This document shows positions 36,155 through 45,209 of a DNA stretch of 64,000 nucleotides, one piece after another. A model generated the notes under the pieces. It did no database searches, was not told the DNA's origin, and saw only the letters and a program-made list of their open reading frames with translations. Position 1 is the first letter of the stretch. Each line of letters opens with the position of its first letter. Both the position numbers and the translations under genes were made by a program. Origin of the DNA: UBA9300 sp964577305 (GTDB taxonomy: Bacteria > Bacteroidota > Bacteroidia > Bacteroidales > VadinHA17); contig CAZNYS010000011.1 of assembly GCA_964577305.1 (NCBI GenBank), positions 1-64,000 of the forward strand, written 5' to 3'.

Positions 36155-36255
36155 AAAAAAAAATGGTTGTTCGGCCTTTATTCATGACTCCACGCAATAT
36201 AAATGCTTTGGATCTGATTTATAGTAAGGTCTATTAAGAAATGGCCGAACAACCA
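36155..36255 (-). repeat. Perfect 13-bp inverted repeat with T tract; terminator-like or small RNA
   Basis: Arms at 36164-36176 and 36243-36255 (TGGTTGTTCGGCC / GGCCGAACAACCA) are separated by 66 bases. On the minus strand the second arm is directly followed by nine T residues (36163-36155), as in a rho-independent terminator with a large loop. It lies in non-coding DNA between the 6S-like RNA promoter and the dipeptidase gene. It may end an unseen minus-strand transcript, form a small structured RNA of ~100 nt, or be a remnant of a short inverted-repeat element. No transposase or target-site duplication was seen. The rest of 36256-36517 shows nothing clear. Confidence 0.5.
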
Positions 36256-36517
36256 AGTACCCAATTGAACCCTGACTTTGAATCTGTGGAAATGATTCAA
36301 AATCGATTGTAAAATAAACAATAATAATCCAGAAATACCATAAAAATGTCAGAAATATGTAATAATATGTTAAATATATTTAGATATACACTTTCCCTGG
36401 TTGATTATAAGTACTTTGGTATAATGTGGGCTTATGGTCTTATTATGTTCCTTAAAACATCCTCTATTTGAATAACATTTCATACTTTTATTTTTTAAAT
36501 AATCAATACGACGGAAA

Positions 36518-37978
36518 ATGAAGAGAATAAACTTTGTTCTGATATTTTTACTTTTTGCCGGTTTCATTACCGGACAGTCCATTTCCGGAGAATTTAACTG
36601 TTCAACTATAATAGTAGGGAAAAATGCCTCGGCTACCGGAAACGTACTTATTGGCCATAACGAGGATGATGGAGGAATGCAGGTTGTGAATTTCTATAAG
36701 AGGTATGCAGATAATAATCCCGGGGAGAAAATAGTATTAAAAAATGGGGCTGTTATAGACCAGTCAGAAAGCACCTTTGGTCATATATGGCTGGAAATGC
36801 CGGGGCAGGATTTTGCCGACAGTTTTCTCAATGAGAATGGGGTGCTTATAACTTCAAATTCTTGCCCTTCGATAGAAAGGTATGGAGAAATAATTGATGG
36901 CGGCATTGGTTATAATTTGAGAAAAATAGTGGCTGAAAGAGCCGAATCAGCCCGCCATGGAGTAGAAATTGCAGGTGAAATTTTATCAGCCGTTGGTTAT
37001 AATGCCTCGGGGAGGACATATACCATTGCTGATACAGAGGAAGCATGGATGCTTTCAGTTGTTAGAGGGAAACACTGGGCTGCAATGAGGATACCTGATA
37101 ACCATGTTGTATACCTTCCTAACTTTTACATAATCAGGGAAATTGATTTTGAGGATCACGAAAAATTCATGACATCACCAGGTCTTAAAGAATATGCTAT
37201 TAGAATGAAATGGTATGATCCGGAAAGTGGGGAATTCAATTTCAGGCAAGTATATGGTAGCCCGCGATCTGCAGAAAGTATGTCAAACATAGGCCGTATG
37301 TGGACCGGGGTCAATTTACTTTCAACTGATAAATATGATATCAGCAATGAACTGCCTGAGTGCTTCATTCCTGCGAAACCTGTTACTATTGAGGATCTCA
37401 TAGATATCCTGGGAAACCATTATGAAGGCACCCAACTTGATGATTCAGAACATTATACCCTGCATAATCCTCATGAAAATAAGATTATGAATATTTGTGC
37501 TCGTCATCAGCAATTGTCATTTGTTGCCGAACTGAGGAGTGGTCTGCCTGTGGAAATAGGATGCCGTTTATGGATAGCACCAAGGAGAGGATGTGTTCAT
37601 ACATATATAACTGTATATTATGGTATTAATGACTTTCCAGCGTCTTACAGGTACTATGAAGATGATAATAAGGTGTACGAAATGCATTTTCAGCCACCTG
37701 ATGATATGTATAATAAGGAAAACGGGAAAGCATGGTGGGCATTTATGGAAGTTACTGACTATGTAGATGAAGATTATAAGGCAAGAATAGGGGAGAGGAG
37801 AAAATTCAAGAATGAACTGCAGCAGGAATATTTTAAACTGGCTGAAGGCGTTGATGCTGAGATTACCAGTTTGTGGCAAAAAGATCGGTCAAAAGCTCTT
37901 GAGGAGATTACAGAATTCAGTAATATGATATTTGATAAAGCCCTGAAGAGCAATATCAGATACATGGAAGAAAAATAA
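36518..37978 (+). CDS. C69-family dipeptidase (PepD-like Ntn hydrolase)
   Basis: 486 residues. A signal peptide ('FVLIFLLFAGFITGQS') is followed by the family's Ntn-hydrolase start, C28 in 'FNCSTIIVGKNASATG', then 'LIGHNEDDGG' and 'GIGYNLRKIVAERAESARHG'. Peptidase_C69 enzymes cleave dipeptides, with the mature N-terminal Cys as nucleophile. Here only a few residues would remain between signal cleavage and C28. It is probably periplasmic and stands alone, without obvious operon partners. Confidence 0.9.
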   Translation: MKRINFVLIFLLFAGFITGQSISGEFNCSTIIVGKNASATGNVLIGHNEDDGGMQVVNFYKRYADNNPGEKIVLKNGAVIDQSESTFGHIWLEMPGQDFADSFLNENGVLITSNSCPSIERYGEIIDGGIGYNLRKIVAERAESARHGVEIAGEILSAVGYNASGRTYTIADTEEAWMLSVVRGKHWAAMRIPDNHVVYLPNFYIIREIDFEDHEKFMTSPGLKEYAIRMKWYDPESGEFNFRQVYGSPRSAESMSNIGRMWTGVNLLSTDKYDISNELPECFIPAKPVTIEDLIDILGNHYEGTQLDDSEHYTLHNPHENKIMNICARHQQLSFVAELRSGLPVEIGCRLWIAPRRGCVHTYITVYYGINDFPASYRYYEDDNKVYEMHFQPPDDMYNKENGKAWWAFMEVTDYVDEDYKARIGERRKFKNELQQEYFKLAEGVDAEITSLWQKDRSKALEEITEFSNMIFDKALKSNIRYMEEK

Positions 37979-38022
37979 ATCAGCTTCTTTTTAAGCGGTT
38001 ATAATCTTTGCATTCTTAATGC

Positions 38023-38030
38023 TAAATTTG
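38023..38030 (+). promoter_or_regulatory. -7 type element upstream of the first LeuCD-like gene
   Basis: TAAATTTG fits TAnnTTTG and would place the transcription start ~20 bases before ATG 38058. A TTTG box at the proper distance is not evident. Confidence 0.3.
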
Positions 38031-38057
38031 TTGAGATAGAACCGCAAAAATACTATT

Positions 38058-39869
38058 ATGGGAATGACAATTATTGAAAAAATACTCTCCGGCCATTCTG
38101 ACAGCAAGGTGGTAAAACCGGGTGATATTGTTGATGTTACTATTGATGCAAGGGTGGCACGCGATTTCGGTGGGGCCAATGTGGTTAAAAATATACTGGA
38201 ATACAATCTGGGTATTGACGATCCAGAAAAAACCCTGTTCACATTTGACTGCAATCCTACAGGCTCAGACCAGAAATACGCTGTCAATCAGCATTTATGT
38301 CGCTTATTTGCCAGGAAGCAGGGTATAAAAGTTTATGATATCAATTCAGGCATAGGTACCCATTTGCTTATTGATGAAGGATATGTGTACCCGGGCTCTA
38401 CTGCGGTTTCGACCGATTCGCATGCCAATATCCTCGGCGCAGTTGGCGCCTTTGGCCAGGGTATGGGGGATAAGGATATCGCAGCTGCATGGAACAAAGG
38501 GAAAATATGGTTCAAAGTGCCGGGATCAGTCAGACTTAACCTGCATGGTAAATTACCGGGTAATGTATATGCGAAGGATGTTGTCTTAAACCTGCTGAAT
38601 GAATTTGGTGCAAATTCATTACTGGGATATTCAGTTGAAATTTATGGCAATTGTGTTGATAAGATGGGAATTAGTGACAGAATAACAATATCATCAATGG
38701 CAACTGAAATGGGAGCTATAATAATACTCTTTCCTCCCAATGAGGATGTAATCAATTATTGTGCAGAACGTACAGGTAAAAATTTTAAAGCAGTATATGC
38801 AGATAAGAATGCTCAATATGAAAAGATATTCAATATTGATGTTAATACATTCAGGCCTATGCTTTCAAGGCCGGGCAAACCTCATGATACGATTGTTCTG
38901 GATAGTGAAAAAGGGACCAAAATAGATTCAGCTTTTATTGGCAGCTGTACAAACGGCAGGATCGAAGATATGAGAGCTGCGGCAAAAATACTGGAGAAAA
39001 GGAAAGTGGCACCAGGAGTAATCCTGAAAATAGTTCCTGCTACTGACGAAGTCTGGAATAAATGCCTGAACGAGGGCATAATTGATATCTTCAAAAATGC
39101 AGGGGCACTTGTATCAAATGCAGGCTGTGCAGGTTGTGCAGCCGGACAGGTTGGACAGAACGGACCAGGTGAAATTACCATAAGCACAGGTAACAGGAAT
39201 TTCCCTGGCAAACAGGGTAAGGGAAGTGTATATCTTGCTTCACCAGCCGCAGTAGCTGCATCTGCTGTGGCAGGATATATTACACATGAAAACGATATCC
39301 CGGATAAACCGGCAGTGTTTAAAACAATAAGCACAACAGAGAAAATTGAAAAAAAGGAGAAGGTAAAATATAAAAAAGCAGATATGCCTGAGATTATTAA
39401 AGGCAGATGCTGCATAATAGACAGGGATAATATTGATACTGATATGATATTTCATAACAGGTACCTGGCAATCACGGATATTAAAGAGATGGGAGCATAT
39501 ACATTTGATAATCTCGAAGGATATGAAGATTTCGCCAGGAAAGCAGGAAAAGGAGATATTGTTATATCAGGTAAAAACTTTGGATCCGGTAGCTCAAGAC
39601 AACAGGCTGTTGATTGTTTTGTTTCACTGGGTGTCCAGGCTATCCTGGCTGGGTCATTCGGGGCTATCTATGAAAGAAATGCAATAAATGCTGCATTCCC
39701 GGTACTTACATATAGTAACCTGACGGATTTAAACCTGGAAAACGGAGATGAAATTGAAATTAATCTCAGAGAAGGCAATATGATTAACCTGAAAACAGGT
39801 GACAGAATAAAAATAAATCCCTTCAGCCAGGTGCAGATGGAAATATATAAAAACGGAGGCCTCCTGTAA
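38058..39869 (+). CDS. Fused large-plus-small-subunit hydro-lyase of the aconitase/isopropylmalate dehydratase superfamily (copy 1)
   Basis: 603 residues. The large-subunit part (~1-420) has 'STDSHANILGAVGAFGQGMG' and the [4Fe-4S] ligands C297 ('IGSCTNGRIEDM'), C357 and C360 ('AGCAGCAAG'). After a Lys/Glu-rich linker (~425-450) the small-subunit swivel domain follows ('DRDNIDTDMIFHNRYL', 'SGKNFGSGSSRQQAVDCF'). In LeuCD the two parts are separate chains; here they are one. The enzyme isomerises a 2- or 3-hydroxy acid, but active-site differences leave open isopropylmalate, homoaconitate, methylmalate-type or citrate-like substrates. A paralog follows after 69 bases; no leuA or leuB is in the window. 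Confidence 0.88.
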   Translation: MGMTIIEKILSGHSDSKVVKPGDIVDVTIDARVARDFGGANVVKNILEYNLGIDDPEKTLFTFDCNPTGSDQKYAVNQHLCRLFARKQGIKVYDINSGIGTHLLIDEGYVYPGSTAVSTDSHANILGAVGAFGQGMGDKDIAAAWNKGKIWFKVPGSVRLNLHGKLPGNVYAKDVVLNLLNEFGANSLLGYSVEIYGNCVDKMGISDRITISSMATEMGAIIILFPPNEDVINYCAERTGKNFKAVYADKNAQYEKIFNIDVNTFRPMLSRPGKPHDTIVLDSEKGTKIDSAFIGSCTNGRIEDMRAAAKILEKRKVAPGVILKIVPATDEVWNKCLNEGIIDIFKNAGALVSNAGCAGCAAGQVGQNGPGEITISTGNRNFPGKQGKGSVYLASPAAVAASAVAGYITHENDIPDKPAVFKTISTTEKIEKKEKVKYKKADMPEIIKGRCCIIDRDNIDTDMIFHNRYLAITDIKEMGAYTFDNLEGYEDFARKAGKGDIVISGKNFGSGSSRQQAVDCFVSLGVQAILAGSFGAIYERNAINAAFPVLTYSNLTDLNLENGDEIEINLREGNMINLKTGDRIKINPFSQVQMEIYKNGGLL

Positions 39870-39892
39870 ATTCACTTATCAATCCTAAAACC

Positions 39893-39932
39893 CTTAAACA
39901 CTTCAACAATTAAACACTTAAACACTTAAACT
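39893..39932 (+). repeat. Short AAAC-rich tandem repeat between the two hydro-lyase genes
   Basis: Imperfect units of TTAAACAC/TCAACAAT type repeat about five times just before ATG 39939. A looser tract with the same AAAC/CAAC character occurs at 60236-60300. These are simple low-complexity repeats, possibly slippage-prone; no function is evident. Confidence 0.5.
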
Positions 39933-39938
39933 TTCTAT

Positions 39939-41720
39939 ATGAAACCCCGCACATTTGTAGAAAAAATATTTGATGCTCCTGCAGGAGCAATTGTATTCAA
40001 AAAGCCTGATATTATTCTTACCCATGATAATACAGCCAGTATATACGAAACTTTTAATAAAATGGGTTCAGGTAAAATCTTTGACCCCGGGCAATTGCTT
40101 GTTGTACTTGATCATAATGCACCACCCACCAATGCAAAACTTGCCACACAGTATGAAAAGATACGTGAAATGGTCAGAAAACATAAAATCGAAAAATTCT
40201 ATGATGCAGGCAGGGGTATATGCCATCAGTTAATGTCATATCATGCCCTCCCGGGGATGATTATCGTGGGAAGTGATAGTCATACATGTACAGCGGGAGC
40301 TTTTAATACTATGGCTGCAGGAATCGACAGGACTGAGTCAGCTGGAATATGGACACGGGGGGAAACATGGTTCAGGGTGCCTGAATCGATAAAAATTACA
40401 TTGCATGGCAAACTGAATAAAAATGTCTATGCTAAAGATCTATCATTGTGGATCATAGGGATGATAGGAACAGCAGGTGCAAATTATATGTCAATTGAAT
40501 ACCACGGTGAAGGGGTTAGCTCATTGAGTATTTCTGACAGAATGACCATAGCTAACCTGGCTTCGGAGATGGGAGCAAAGAATGCAGTATTCCCTGCTGA
40601 TAATGTTCTCAAAGAATATCTGCAGGATAAAGAATATAAAGAAGTATGGGCTGAGGAGGGAGCTGAATATACGCGGGAAATTGAAATTGACCTGGATAAA
40701 ATTTATCCCCTGGTTGCTGCACCACATAATGTCGACAATATAAGGGGAATTTCCGAAGTTGCAGATACTCAAGTTCAGCAGGGATTGATTGGTACATGTA
40801 CAAACGGAAGAATTGAAGATATTCGTATAGCAGCAGAAATTCTCAGGGGCAAAAAAGTTAAATCAGGCTTTCAGTTGCTGGTAATCCCCGCAAGCCGCGA
40901 AATATACCTCCAGGCTATTGAAGAAGGCCTGGTAACAGTGCTTATACAGGCCGGCGCAAATATTCTCAGTCCCAGTTGTGGTCCTTGCCTCGGCACAGGC
41001 CAGGGTATACCTGCTGATGGTTATACCGTAATATCTACTGCCAACAGGAATTTCCCTGGCCGGATGGGAAACAAGAATTCAGAGATATACCTGGCTTCAC
41101 CGGCAACTGTCGCCTGCTCAGCTATTGCAGGCACAATTACTGATCCGCGTGAAAAAGCTGGAAATGAAAAATATATTATCGACAGGAAAGAGGCCGGCAG
41201 CGTATATATTGATGACGATGAAAACAGAAAGGTCAACGGTGTTTGGAACTACAGCGATTGCAACAACCTTAATACAGACCAGATGTTTGCCGGAAATCTT
41301 ACTTATAATATACTCAGCTCTGATCCCGAATCTATTTTGCCACATTTATTCGAAGGGTTTGATAAATCATTCCGTGCAAATGCAGAAAAAGGTGATATAA
41401 TAATTGCAGGAGATAATTTTGGTTGCGGCAGCTCTCGTGAACATCCGGCTGTGGTGCTTGCACATATAGGTATTAAGGCTGTTATTGTTAAATCGGTTAA
41501 CAGGATATTCTACCGGTCATCTATAAACCAGGGTCTGCCTGTTATCGTTCTTCCTGAAGCAGTGAAAGCATACAGGGGAGGCGACAGGGTTGATATTGAT
41601 TTTGAGCGGGGTAAGGTGATAGTAGGGGACAGGGCAATAAATTTTGAGCCCCTTCCGGATAAGCTTAACGAGATAATACAGAGCAAGGGATTGGTTAACT
41701 GGATCTCAAGTAGAACCTGA
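39939..41720 (+). CDS. Fused large-plus-small-subunit hydro-lyase of the aconitase/isopropylmalate dehydratase superfamily (copy 2)
   Basis: 593 residues and the same layout as the preceding gene: large subunit (~1-410) with 'VGSDSHTCTAGAFNTMAAGI', Fe-S ligands C287 ('IGTCTNGRIED'), C347 and C350 ('SPSCGPCLGTG'), linker, then the swivel domain ('NTDQMFAGNLTYNIL', 'AGDNFGCGSSREHPAVVLAH'). This copy keeps the SREHP motif of canonical small subunits, whereas copy 1 has SRQQA, so the two probably differ in substrate or form a heteromer. A short repeat element starts at its stop codon. Confidence 0.88.
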   Translation: MKPRTFVEKIFDAPAGAIVFKKPDIILTHDNTASIYETFNKMGSGKIFDPGQLLVVLDHNAPPTNAKLATQYEKIREMVRKHKIEKFYDAGRGICHQLMSYHALPGMIIVGSDSHTCTAGAFNTMAAGIDRTESAGIWTRGETWFRVPESIKITLHGKLNKNVYAKDLSLWIIGMIGTAGANYMSIEYHGEGVSSLSISDRMTIANLASEMGAKNAVFPADNVLKEYLQDKEYKEVWAEEGAEYTREIEIDLDKIYPLVAAPHNVDNIRGISEVADTQVQQGLIGTCTNGRIEDIRIAAEILRGKKVKSGFQLLVIPASREIYLQAIEEGLVTVLIQAGANILSPSCGPCLGTGQGIPADGYTVISTANRNFPGRMGNKNSEIYLASPATVACSAIAGTITDPREKAGNEKYIIDRKEAGSVYIDDDENRKVNGVWNYSDCNNLNTDQMFAGNLTYNILSSDPESILPHLFEGFDKSFRANAEKGDIIIAGDNFGCGSSREHPAVVLAHIGIKAVIVKSVNRIFYRSSINQGLPVIVLPEAVKAYRGGDRVDIDFERGKVIVGDRAINFEPLPDKLNEIIQSKGLVNWISSRT

Positions 41721-41892
41721 GGCTAAGGCACAGATTATCCCGCTGGCGCGGATCTCCAGCTTCGCCCGCCGAAGCTCTGCGTAGGTGGGTTCCGTGCCAA
41801 AGGGATTCGTCGAGCTCACTACCCTCACTTGCTTACGCGAACTTGGGTAGCTCGGTTCCAGATTCGTTTCTGACTACGGCGGACAAGGCAAG
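41719..41892 (+). repeat. GC-rich intergenic repeat with hairpins, full-length copy
   Basis: Directly at the stop of the hydro-lyase gene lies a GC-rich block of ~170 bases with several inverted repeats (CTTCG/CGAAG, CCCGCC/GGTGGG, CTACCC/GGGTAG with CGAG/CTCG). Landmarks GGCTAAGG, GGATCTCCAG, CTGCGTA and TACGGCGGACAAGG recur in the same order at 60121-60186, and GGCTAAGG alone at 61528. Each copy starts within 0-4 bases of a stop codon. It resembles REP/BIME-type palindromic elements and may also help end transcription between this gene and the convergent rsgA. It has no coding frame. Confidence 0.65.
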
Positions 41893-41902
41893 ACTATTAT
41901 CT

Positions 41903-42970
41903 TTAGTGATTATTCTTCTTCATGGTTTTCTTATAGTCCTTTACGATCTTCCCAAATTCTTTTTCCTTTTTCCGTATCTCTGCAACACTCGAATTGAAAT
42001 GTTTTTTTTCTCTCTCCATCTTCAGGTAATTCTCATATGAAGATTTATCTATTATTCCCTTTTCAACAGCTTCAATAACAGCACACCGGGTCTCATGAGT
42101 ATGAGTGCAATCCTTGAATTTACAACGTTGTGAAATAATGGCTATCGTGTTAAAAGTGATTTCCAGGCCTCCTGTTGTGTCTGCAATTCCAACTTCCCGC
42201 ATGCCGGGGTTGTCAATAAGAATTCCCCCTTCTTCCAGAATGATCAACTCCCTGTGACTGGTAATGTGTCTCCCTTTATTTGTACTCTGACTTATTTCGC
42301 CAGTTCGCATTATGATTTTGCCGGAAAGATTGTTTAATAGTGTTGATTTTCCGACACCAGAAGAACCGAGCATACAGTAAGTTTTCCCCTTTTCAAGTAT
42401 TATCTTTATTTTATCGTATCCAACCTGTGTCTCATTACTTAAAGCAATTACCGGAACATTTTTTATCCTTAGTTTTATGCTATCTGAAATCCCGGAAATC
42501 CTCTCCTTACTTACTAAATCAGTTTTACTGAGTACTATTATAGGGCTTATTTTAGATGAATTACAAACAGTAAGGTATCTTTCTAACCGGTTAATATTGA
42601 AATCCCTGTCAACAGCCTGTACTATAAAAGCATAATCAATGTTTGCTGCAATCACCTGTATCTCTCCAAATTGCCCGACTGCCTGTCTTTTAATTATTGA
42701 GAATCTTGGCAGGATTTTATGTATTATCGCGATATCTTCATTATAAGTTATTAATGCCACCCAGTCACCAACAACTGGAAAATCTTCACGATTTTTTGCA
42801 GTAAAACGTAAATTACCTGTTACCTCGGCTTCAAATTCACCATTAATTGTCCTGACAATATACCGTTCCTTATGTTCTGAGGTAACTCTCCCTATCTCAA
42901 ACCTGTCGAGATTTTTCTCAATCCTGAATCTTTCAATTTTATCATTGTATCCAAAATCTTCTAACCTCAT
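41903..42970 (-). CDS. rsgA: Ribosome small-subunit GTPase RsgA
   Basis: 355 residues. RsgA is a circularly permuted GTPase that helps mature the 30S subunit. An N-terminal OB domain ('PVVGDWVAL') precedes permuted motifs G4 'LSKTDLV', G5-like region, G1 'GSSGVGKSTLLNNLSG' and G3 'DNPGMREVG'. The C-terminal zinc site is in 'CKFKDCTHTHETRCAV'. The lysine-rich tail ('KEFGKIVKDYKKTMKKNNH') is common in this family. It starts 6 bases after the next minus-strand gene upstream, suggesting co-transcription. Confidence 0.96.
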   Translation of the reverse strand: MRLEDFGYNDKIERFRIEKNLDRFEIGRVTSEHKERYIVRTINGEFEAEVTGNLRFTAKNREDFPVVGDWVALITYNEDIAIIHKILPRFSIIKRQAVGQFGEIQVIAANIDYAFIVQAVDRDFNINRLERYLTVCNSSKISPIIVLSKTDLVSKERISGISDSIKLRIKNVPVIALSNETQVGYDKIKIILEKGKTYCMLGSSGVGKSTLLNNLSGKIIMRTGEISQSTNKGRHITSHRELIILEEGGILIDNPGMREVGIADTTGGLEITFNTIAIISQRCKFKDCTHTHETRCAVIEAVEKGIIDKSSYENYLKMEREKKHFNSSVAEIRKKEKEFGKIVKDYKKTMKKNNH

Positions 42971-42976
42971 TTCAGT

Positions 42977-43846
42977 TTATTGTTTATCAGTGATCATATA
43001 TGCCACTAATTTATTTGTTAACAAAGTTGGGACTATCAGTATATTTTTACTCTGTATCAATTCGAAATCAGCAATCCAGTTCTGTTCACTTTCTGTATTC
43101 AGTATTATCTGAAAAGTGCCGGATTCCTTTATCACAAACATCTCGTATCTCCAGGATACAATATAATCCTTTTTGAACTTCTTTATCCCATCAATCCCAA
43201 CGGAGATATTTGATGCTATTACCCTGGTTTTCTTATCAGGTATTGAAACAGATATCAGGTTCGAATTACCCTGATTACCGATTATCAGATGATTATTATC
43301 AATATAGAGTCCATTTATGTTATGCAATAATGTATCAGTCAGCCATAACTCACATTTCTTATTGGTGATTCTATGAATACTGCTCTGTCCCATATCAGAG
43401 ATGTAAATATCCCCTTTTTTATCTATGGCAATATCGTTTACAAACCCTGAGTTATTAATCGGTATTCTCTCTACAACAGATTGATTATCAATATCAATTT
43501 TAGTCAGATAACCTCTCTCAATAACATATAAAGTATCATTATAAATAGAGACACCGGTAGGTCCTATTAAATGATCAACCCACCTTAACTCTATGATATT
43601 GCCATCAACATCCACTTTAGAAATACACTCATCATATATTGTATCTCCACTGTTTCTGAATCCTCCTTTGTCATTGAAGTTGCTCACATATAAACAATTC
43701 CGGATACTGTCATATACTACAGATTCGGGTGTCATGAATACACTATCCGTTTCCCATAATTTAGTTATATTGATTTCAGTCCCGGTAAATGATAAAGATT
43801 GAATTACCAGGGGTACCACTATTATAATGATCAGTGTTTTCTTCAT
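42977..43846 (-). CDS. Secreted SMP-30/NHL-type six-bladed propeller protein
   Basis: 289 residues with an N-terminal signal peptide ('MKKTLIIIIVVPLVIQSLSF'). Repeats such as 'TPESVVYDSIRNCLYVSNFN', 'GPTGVSIYNDTLYVIERG', 'NDIAIDKKGDIYISDMGQSS' and 'INGLYIDNNHLIIGNQG' are typical blades of SMP-30/gluconolactonase or NHL proteins. No decisive metal-binding set could be assigned, so enzymatic activity is uncertain. It sits between rsgA and a glycosyltransferase on the same strand. Confidence 0.75.
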   Translation of the reverse strand: MKKTLIIIIVVPLVIQSLSFTGTEINITKLWETDSVFMTPESVVYDSIRNCLYVSNFNDKGGFRNSGDTIYDECISKVDVDGNIIELRWVDHLIGPTGVSIYNDTLYVIERGYLTKIDIDNQSVVERIPINNSGFVNDIAIDKKGDIYISDMGQSSIHRITNKKCELWLTDTLLHNINGLYIDNNHLIIGNQGNSNLISVSIPDKKTRVIASNISVGIDGIKKFKKDYIVSWRYEMFVIKESGTFQIILNTESEQNWIADFELIQSKNILIVPTLLTNKLVAYMITDKQ

Positions 43847-43902
43847 GTTTCTTTTTTTTGGTTGGTAACTAACATTACCCGGAAACCCGGGATTACAGTC
43901 GG

Positions 43903-45156
43903 TTATTTAACTATGAAATTATATAATTCTTCCTTAAGATCTTCCTTTTTCATTAGGTTTTCGATCTGCCTGGCTTTTTTCTTATAGCTATTATTATTAA
44001 TTAATTCCAGGATTTTCGGTTCAAGATTATTTCTGGTGATTTTACCTATTTTAATTCCTTTTGGCCCGGCACCGAGATCAGAGATAATCTTATTCCATAC
44101 AAATTGGTCAATAATATGAGGAATAATCATTGTTGCACAACCGTATTTAAGTGCCAGGTGAGTTGTTCCTGAACCACCGTGGTGAATGACGCCGTATATT
44201 CTTGGAAAAATCCAGTCATATGGGATCTGGGATACAAAATGTGTTAGCTCAGTATCAGATTTAACAGGTTTGATAAGTCCACCAGAAGCAGTATTTATGA
44301 TTGCGGGAATTTTATTTCGTTTAAGTATGTCAAGAATTATTTTAGTCTTTTTTTCAGGCTCGGGATTTATCATGCTTCCAAAAGTGATAAACAGTATTTT
44401 ATTGTGTCTTTCTATAAAATCAGCTAAAGCTTTGTCGGGTTGCCAGTTAAATGTTTTTTTTCTCTCGTGATATCCTAGTACCTTAAGATTTTCATTCCAG
44501 TTTCCCGGTCTTGAGAAAAGGGAAGGGGAAATTGTATAAATTGATTTGTTATTCCTGAGAATGGTTAGTATATCTTTCCTACTTATCTTTTCAGTGATTT
44601 TCAGCCACCTTCTGGTTATCATTATGGTTGTGACCATTCCAAAATGAGCCAGGGAAAAACTTAATTTATTAAGAACAGTCCCAAAATTGCTGTTAAAGGC
44701 AACATGTGTATGTCCTTTTGCATAGTGCATATAAGGCACAGGGCTAATAAAAATTGTCTTACCTCTGTTTTTCAATTCCCAGATCATAGGATATACAGCC
44801 TTCCCGTTGTAAACAACTCTGTCAGGCTTTTCCCCTTCAATTAACTCATATTGTTTATTGACAAGTTCTTTATTGACTTCTGTTTGATGCATGGCAAGCC
44901 TGACATAAGCAATAAATTTACTAAAACCAGAACCGCTCCCACCCATAGCAGCCCTGCCGTCATCACTATCAAGCAGGTCAATAAATCTTGATCCCAGGGA
45001 AGCAAATGCAAGATTTGACTCTTCAGCAATTTCTCTGTACTGCTCCGGGAAAGCGCAGATCACCCTGTGTCCTTTCTCTTTTAATATATCACCTATTGAC
45101 ACAAAAGGTTCCATATCACCACGGGTTCCTATTGAGATTAAAATTATATTCATCAA
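43903..45156 (-). CDS. GT1/GT28-type (MGT-like) glycosyltransferase
   Basis: 417 residues with a GT-B fold. N-terminal 'IILISIGTRGDMEPFVSIGD' is the acceptor-side motif of sterol/macrolide-type glycosyltransferases; 'ILFITFGSMINPEPEKK' and 'IYGVIHHGGSGTTHLALKYG' with 'IPHIIDQFVW' form the nucleotide-sugar donor site. A Gly/Ser-rich loop ('AAMGGSGSGFSK') lies near the acceptor pocket. Such enzymes glycosylate lipids or small molecules. Its neighbours (BtrH-like protein, S41 protease, barrel) suggest a small specialised cluster. Confidence 0.88.
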   Translation of the reverse strand: MMNIILISIGTRGDMEPFVSIGDILKEKGHRVICAFPEQYREIAEESNLAFASLGSRFIDLLDSDDGRAAMGGSGSGFSKFIAYVRLAMHQTEVNKELVNKQYELIEGEKPDRVVYNGKAVYPMIWELKNRGKTIFISPVPYMHYAKGHTHVAFNSNFGTVLNKLSFSLAHFGMVTTIMITRRWLKITEKISRKDILTILRNNKSIYTISPSLFSRPGNWNENLKVLGYHERKKTFNWQPDKALADFIERHNKILFITFGSMINPEPEKKTKIILDILKRNKIPAIINTASGGLIKPVKSDTELTHFVSQIPYDWIFPRIYGVIHHGGSGTTHLALKYGCATMIIPHIIDQFVWNKIISDLGAGPKGIKIGKITRNNLEPKILELINNNSYKKKARQIENLMKKEDLKEELYNFIVK

Positions 45157-45209
45157 TCCTTAAATTCAATTCTATCTTACCTGTCTCTTATATATGTTGT
45201 CATGTTTAA

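Noticed and set aside
36155..36255. Complete insertion sequence bounded by the 13-bp inverted repeat
   Set aside because: Only 66 bases lie between the arms, and there is no transposase or visible target duplication.
38882..39415. 177-codon antisense open frame within the first hydro-lyase gene
   Set aside because: Mirror of a conserved coding region; its hydrophobic, Ser/Ile/Pro-rich content is what complementing Gly/Ala/Asp-rich codons gives.
39893..39932. AAAC-rich repeat as a CRISPR array
   Set aside because: Units are 7-8 bases, imperfect and adjacent without spacers.
41739..41892. GC-rich block as a tRNA or other RNA gene
   Set aside because: No cloverleaf or CCA end; the same landmarks recur at 60121 as an intergenic repeat.
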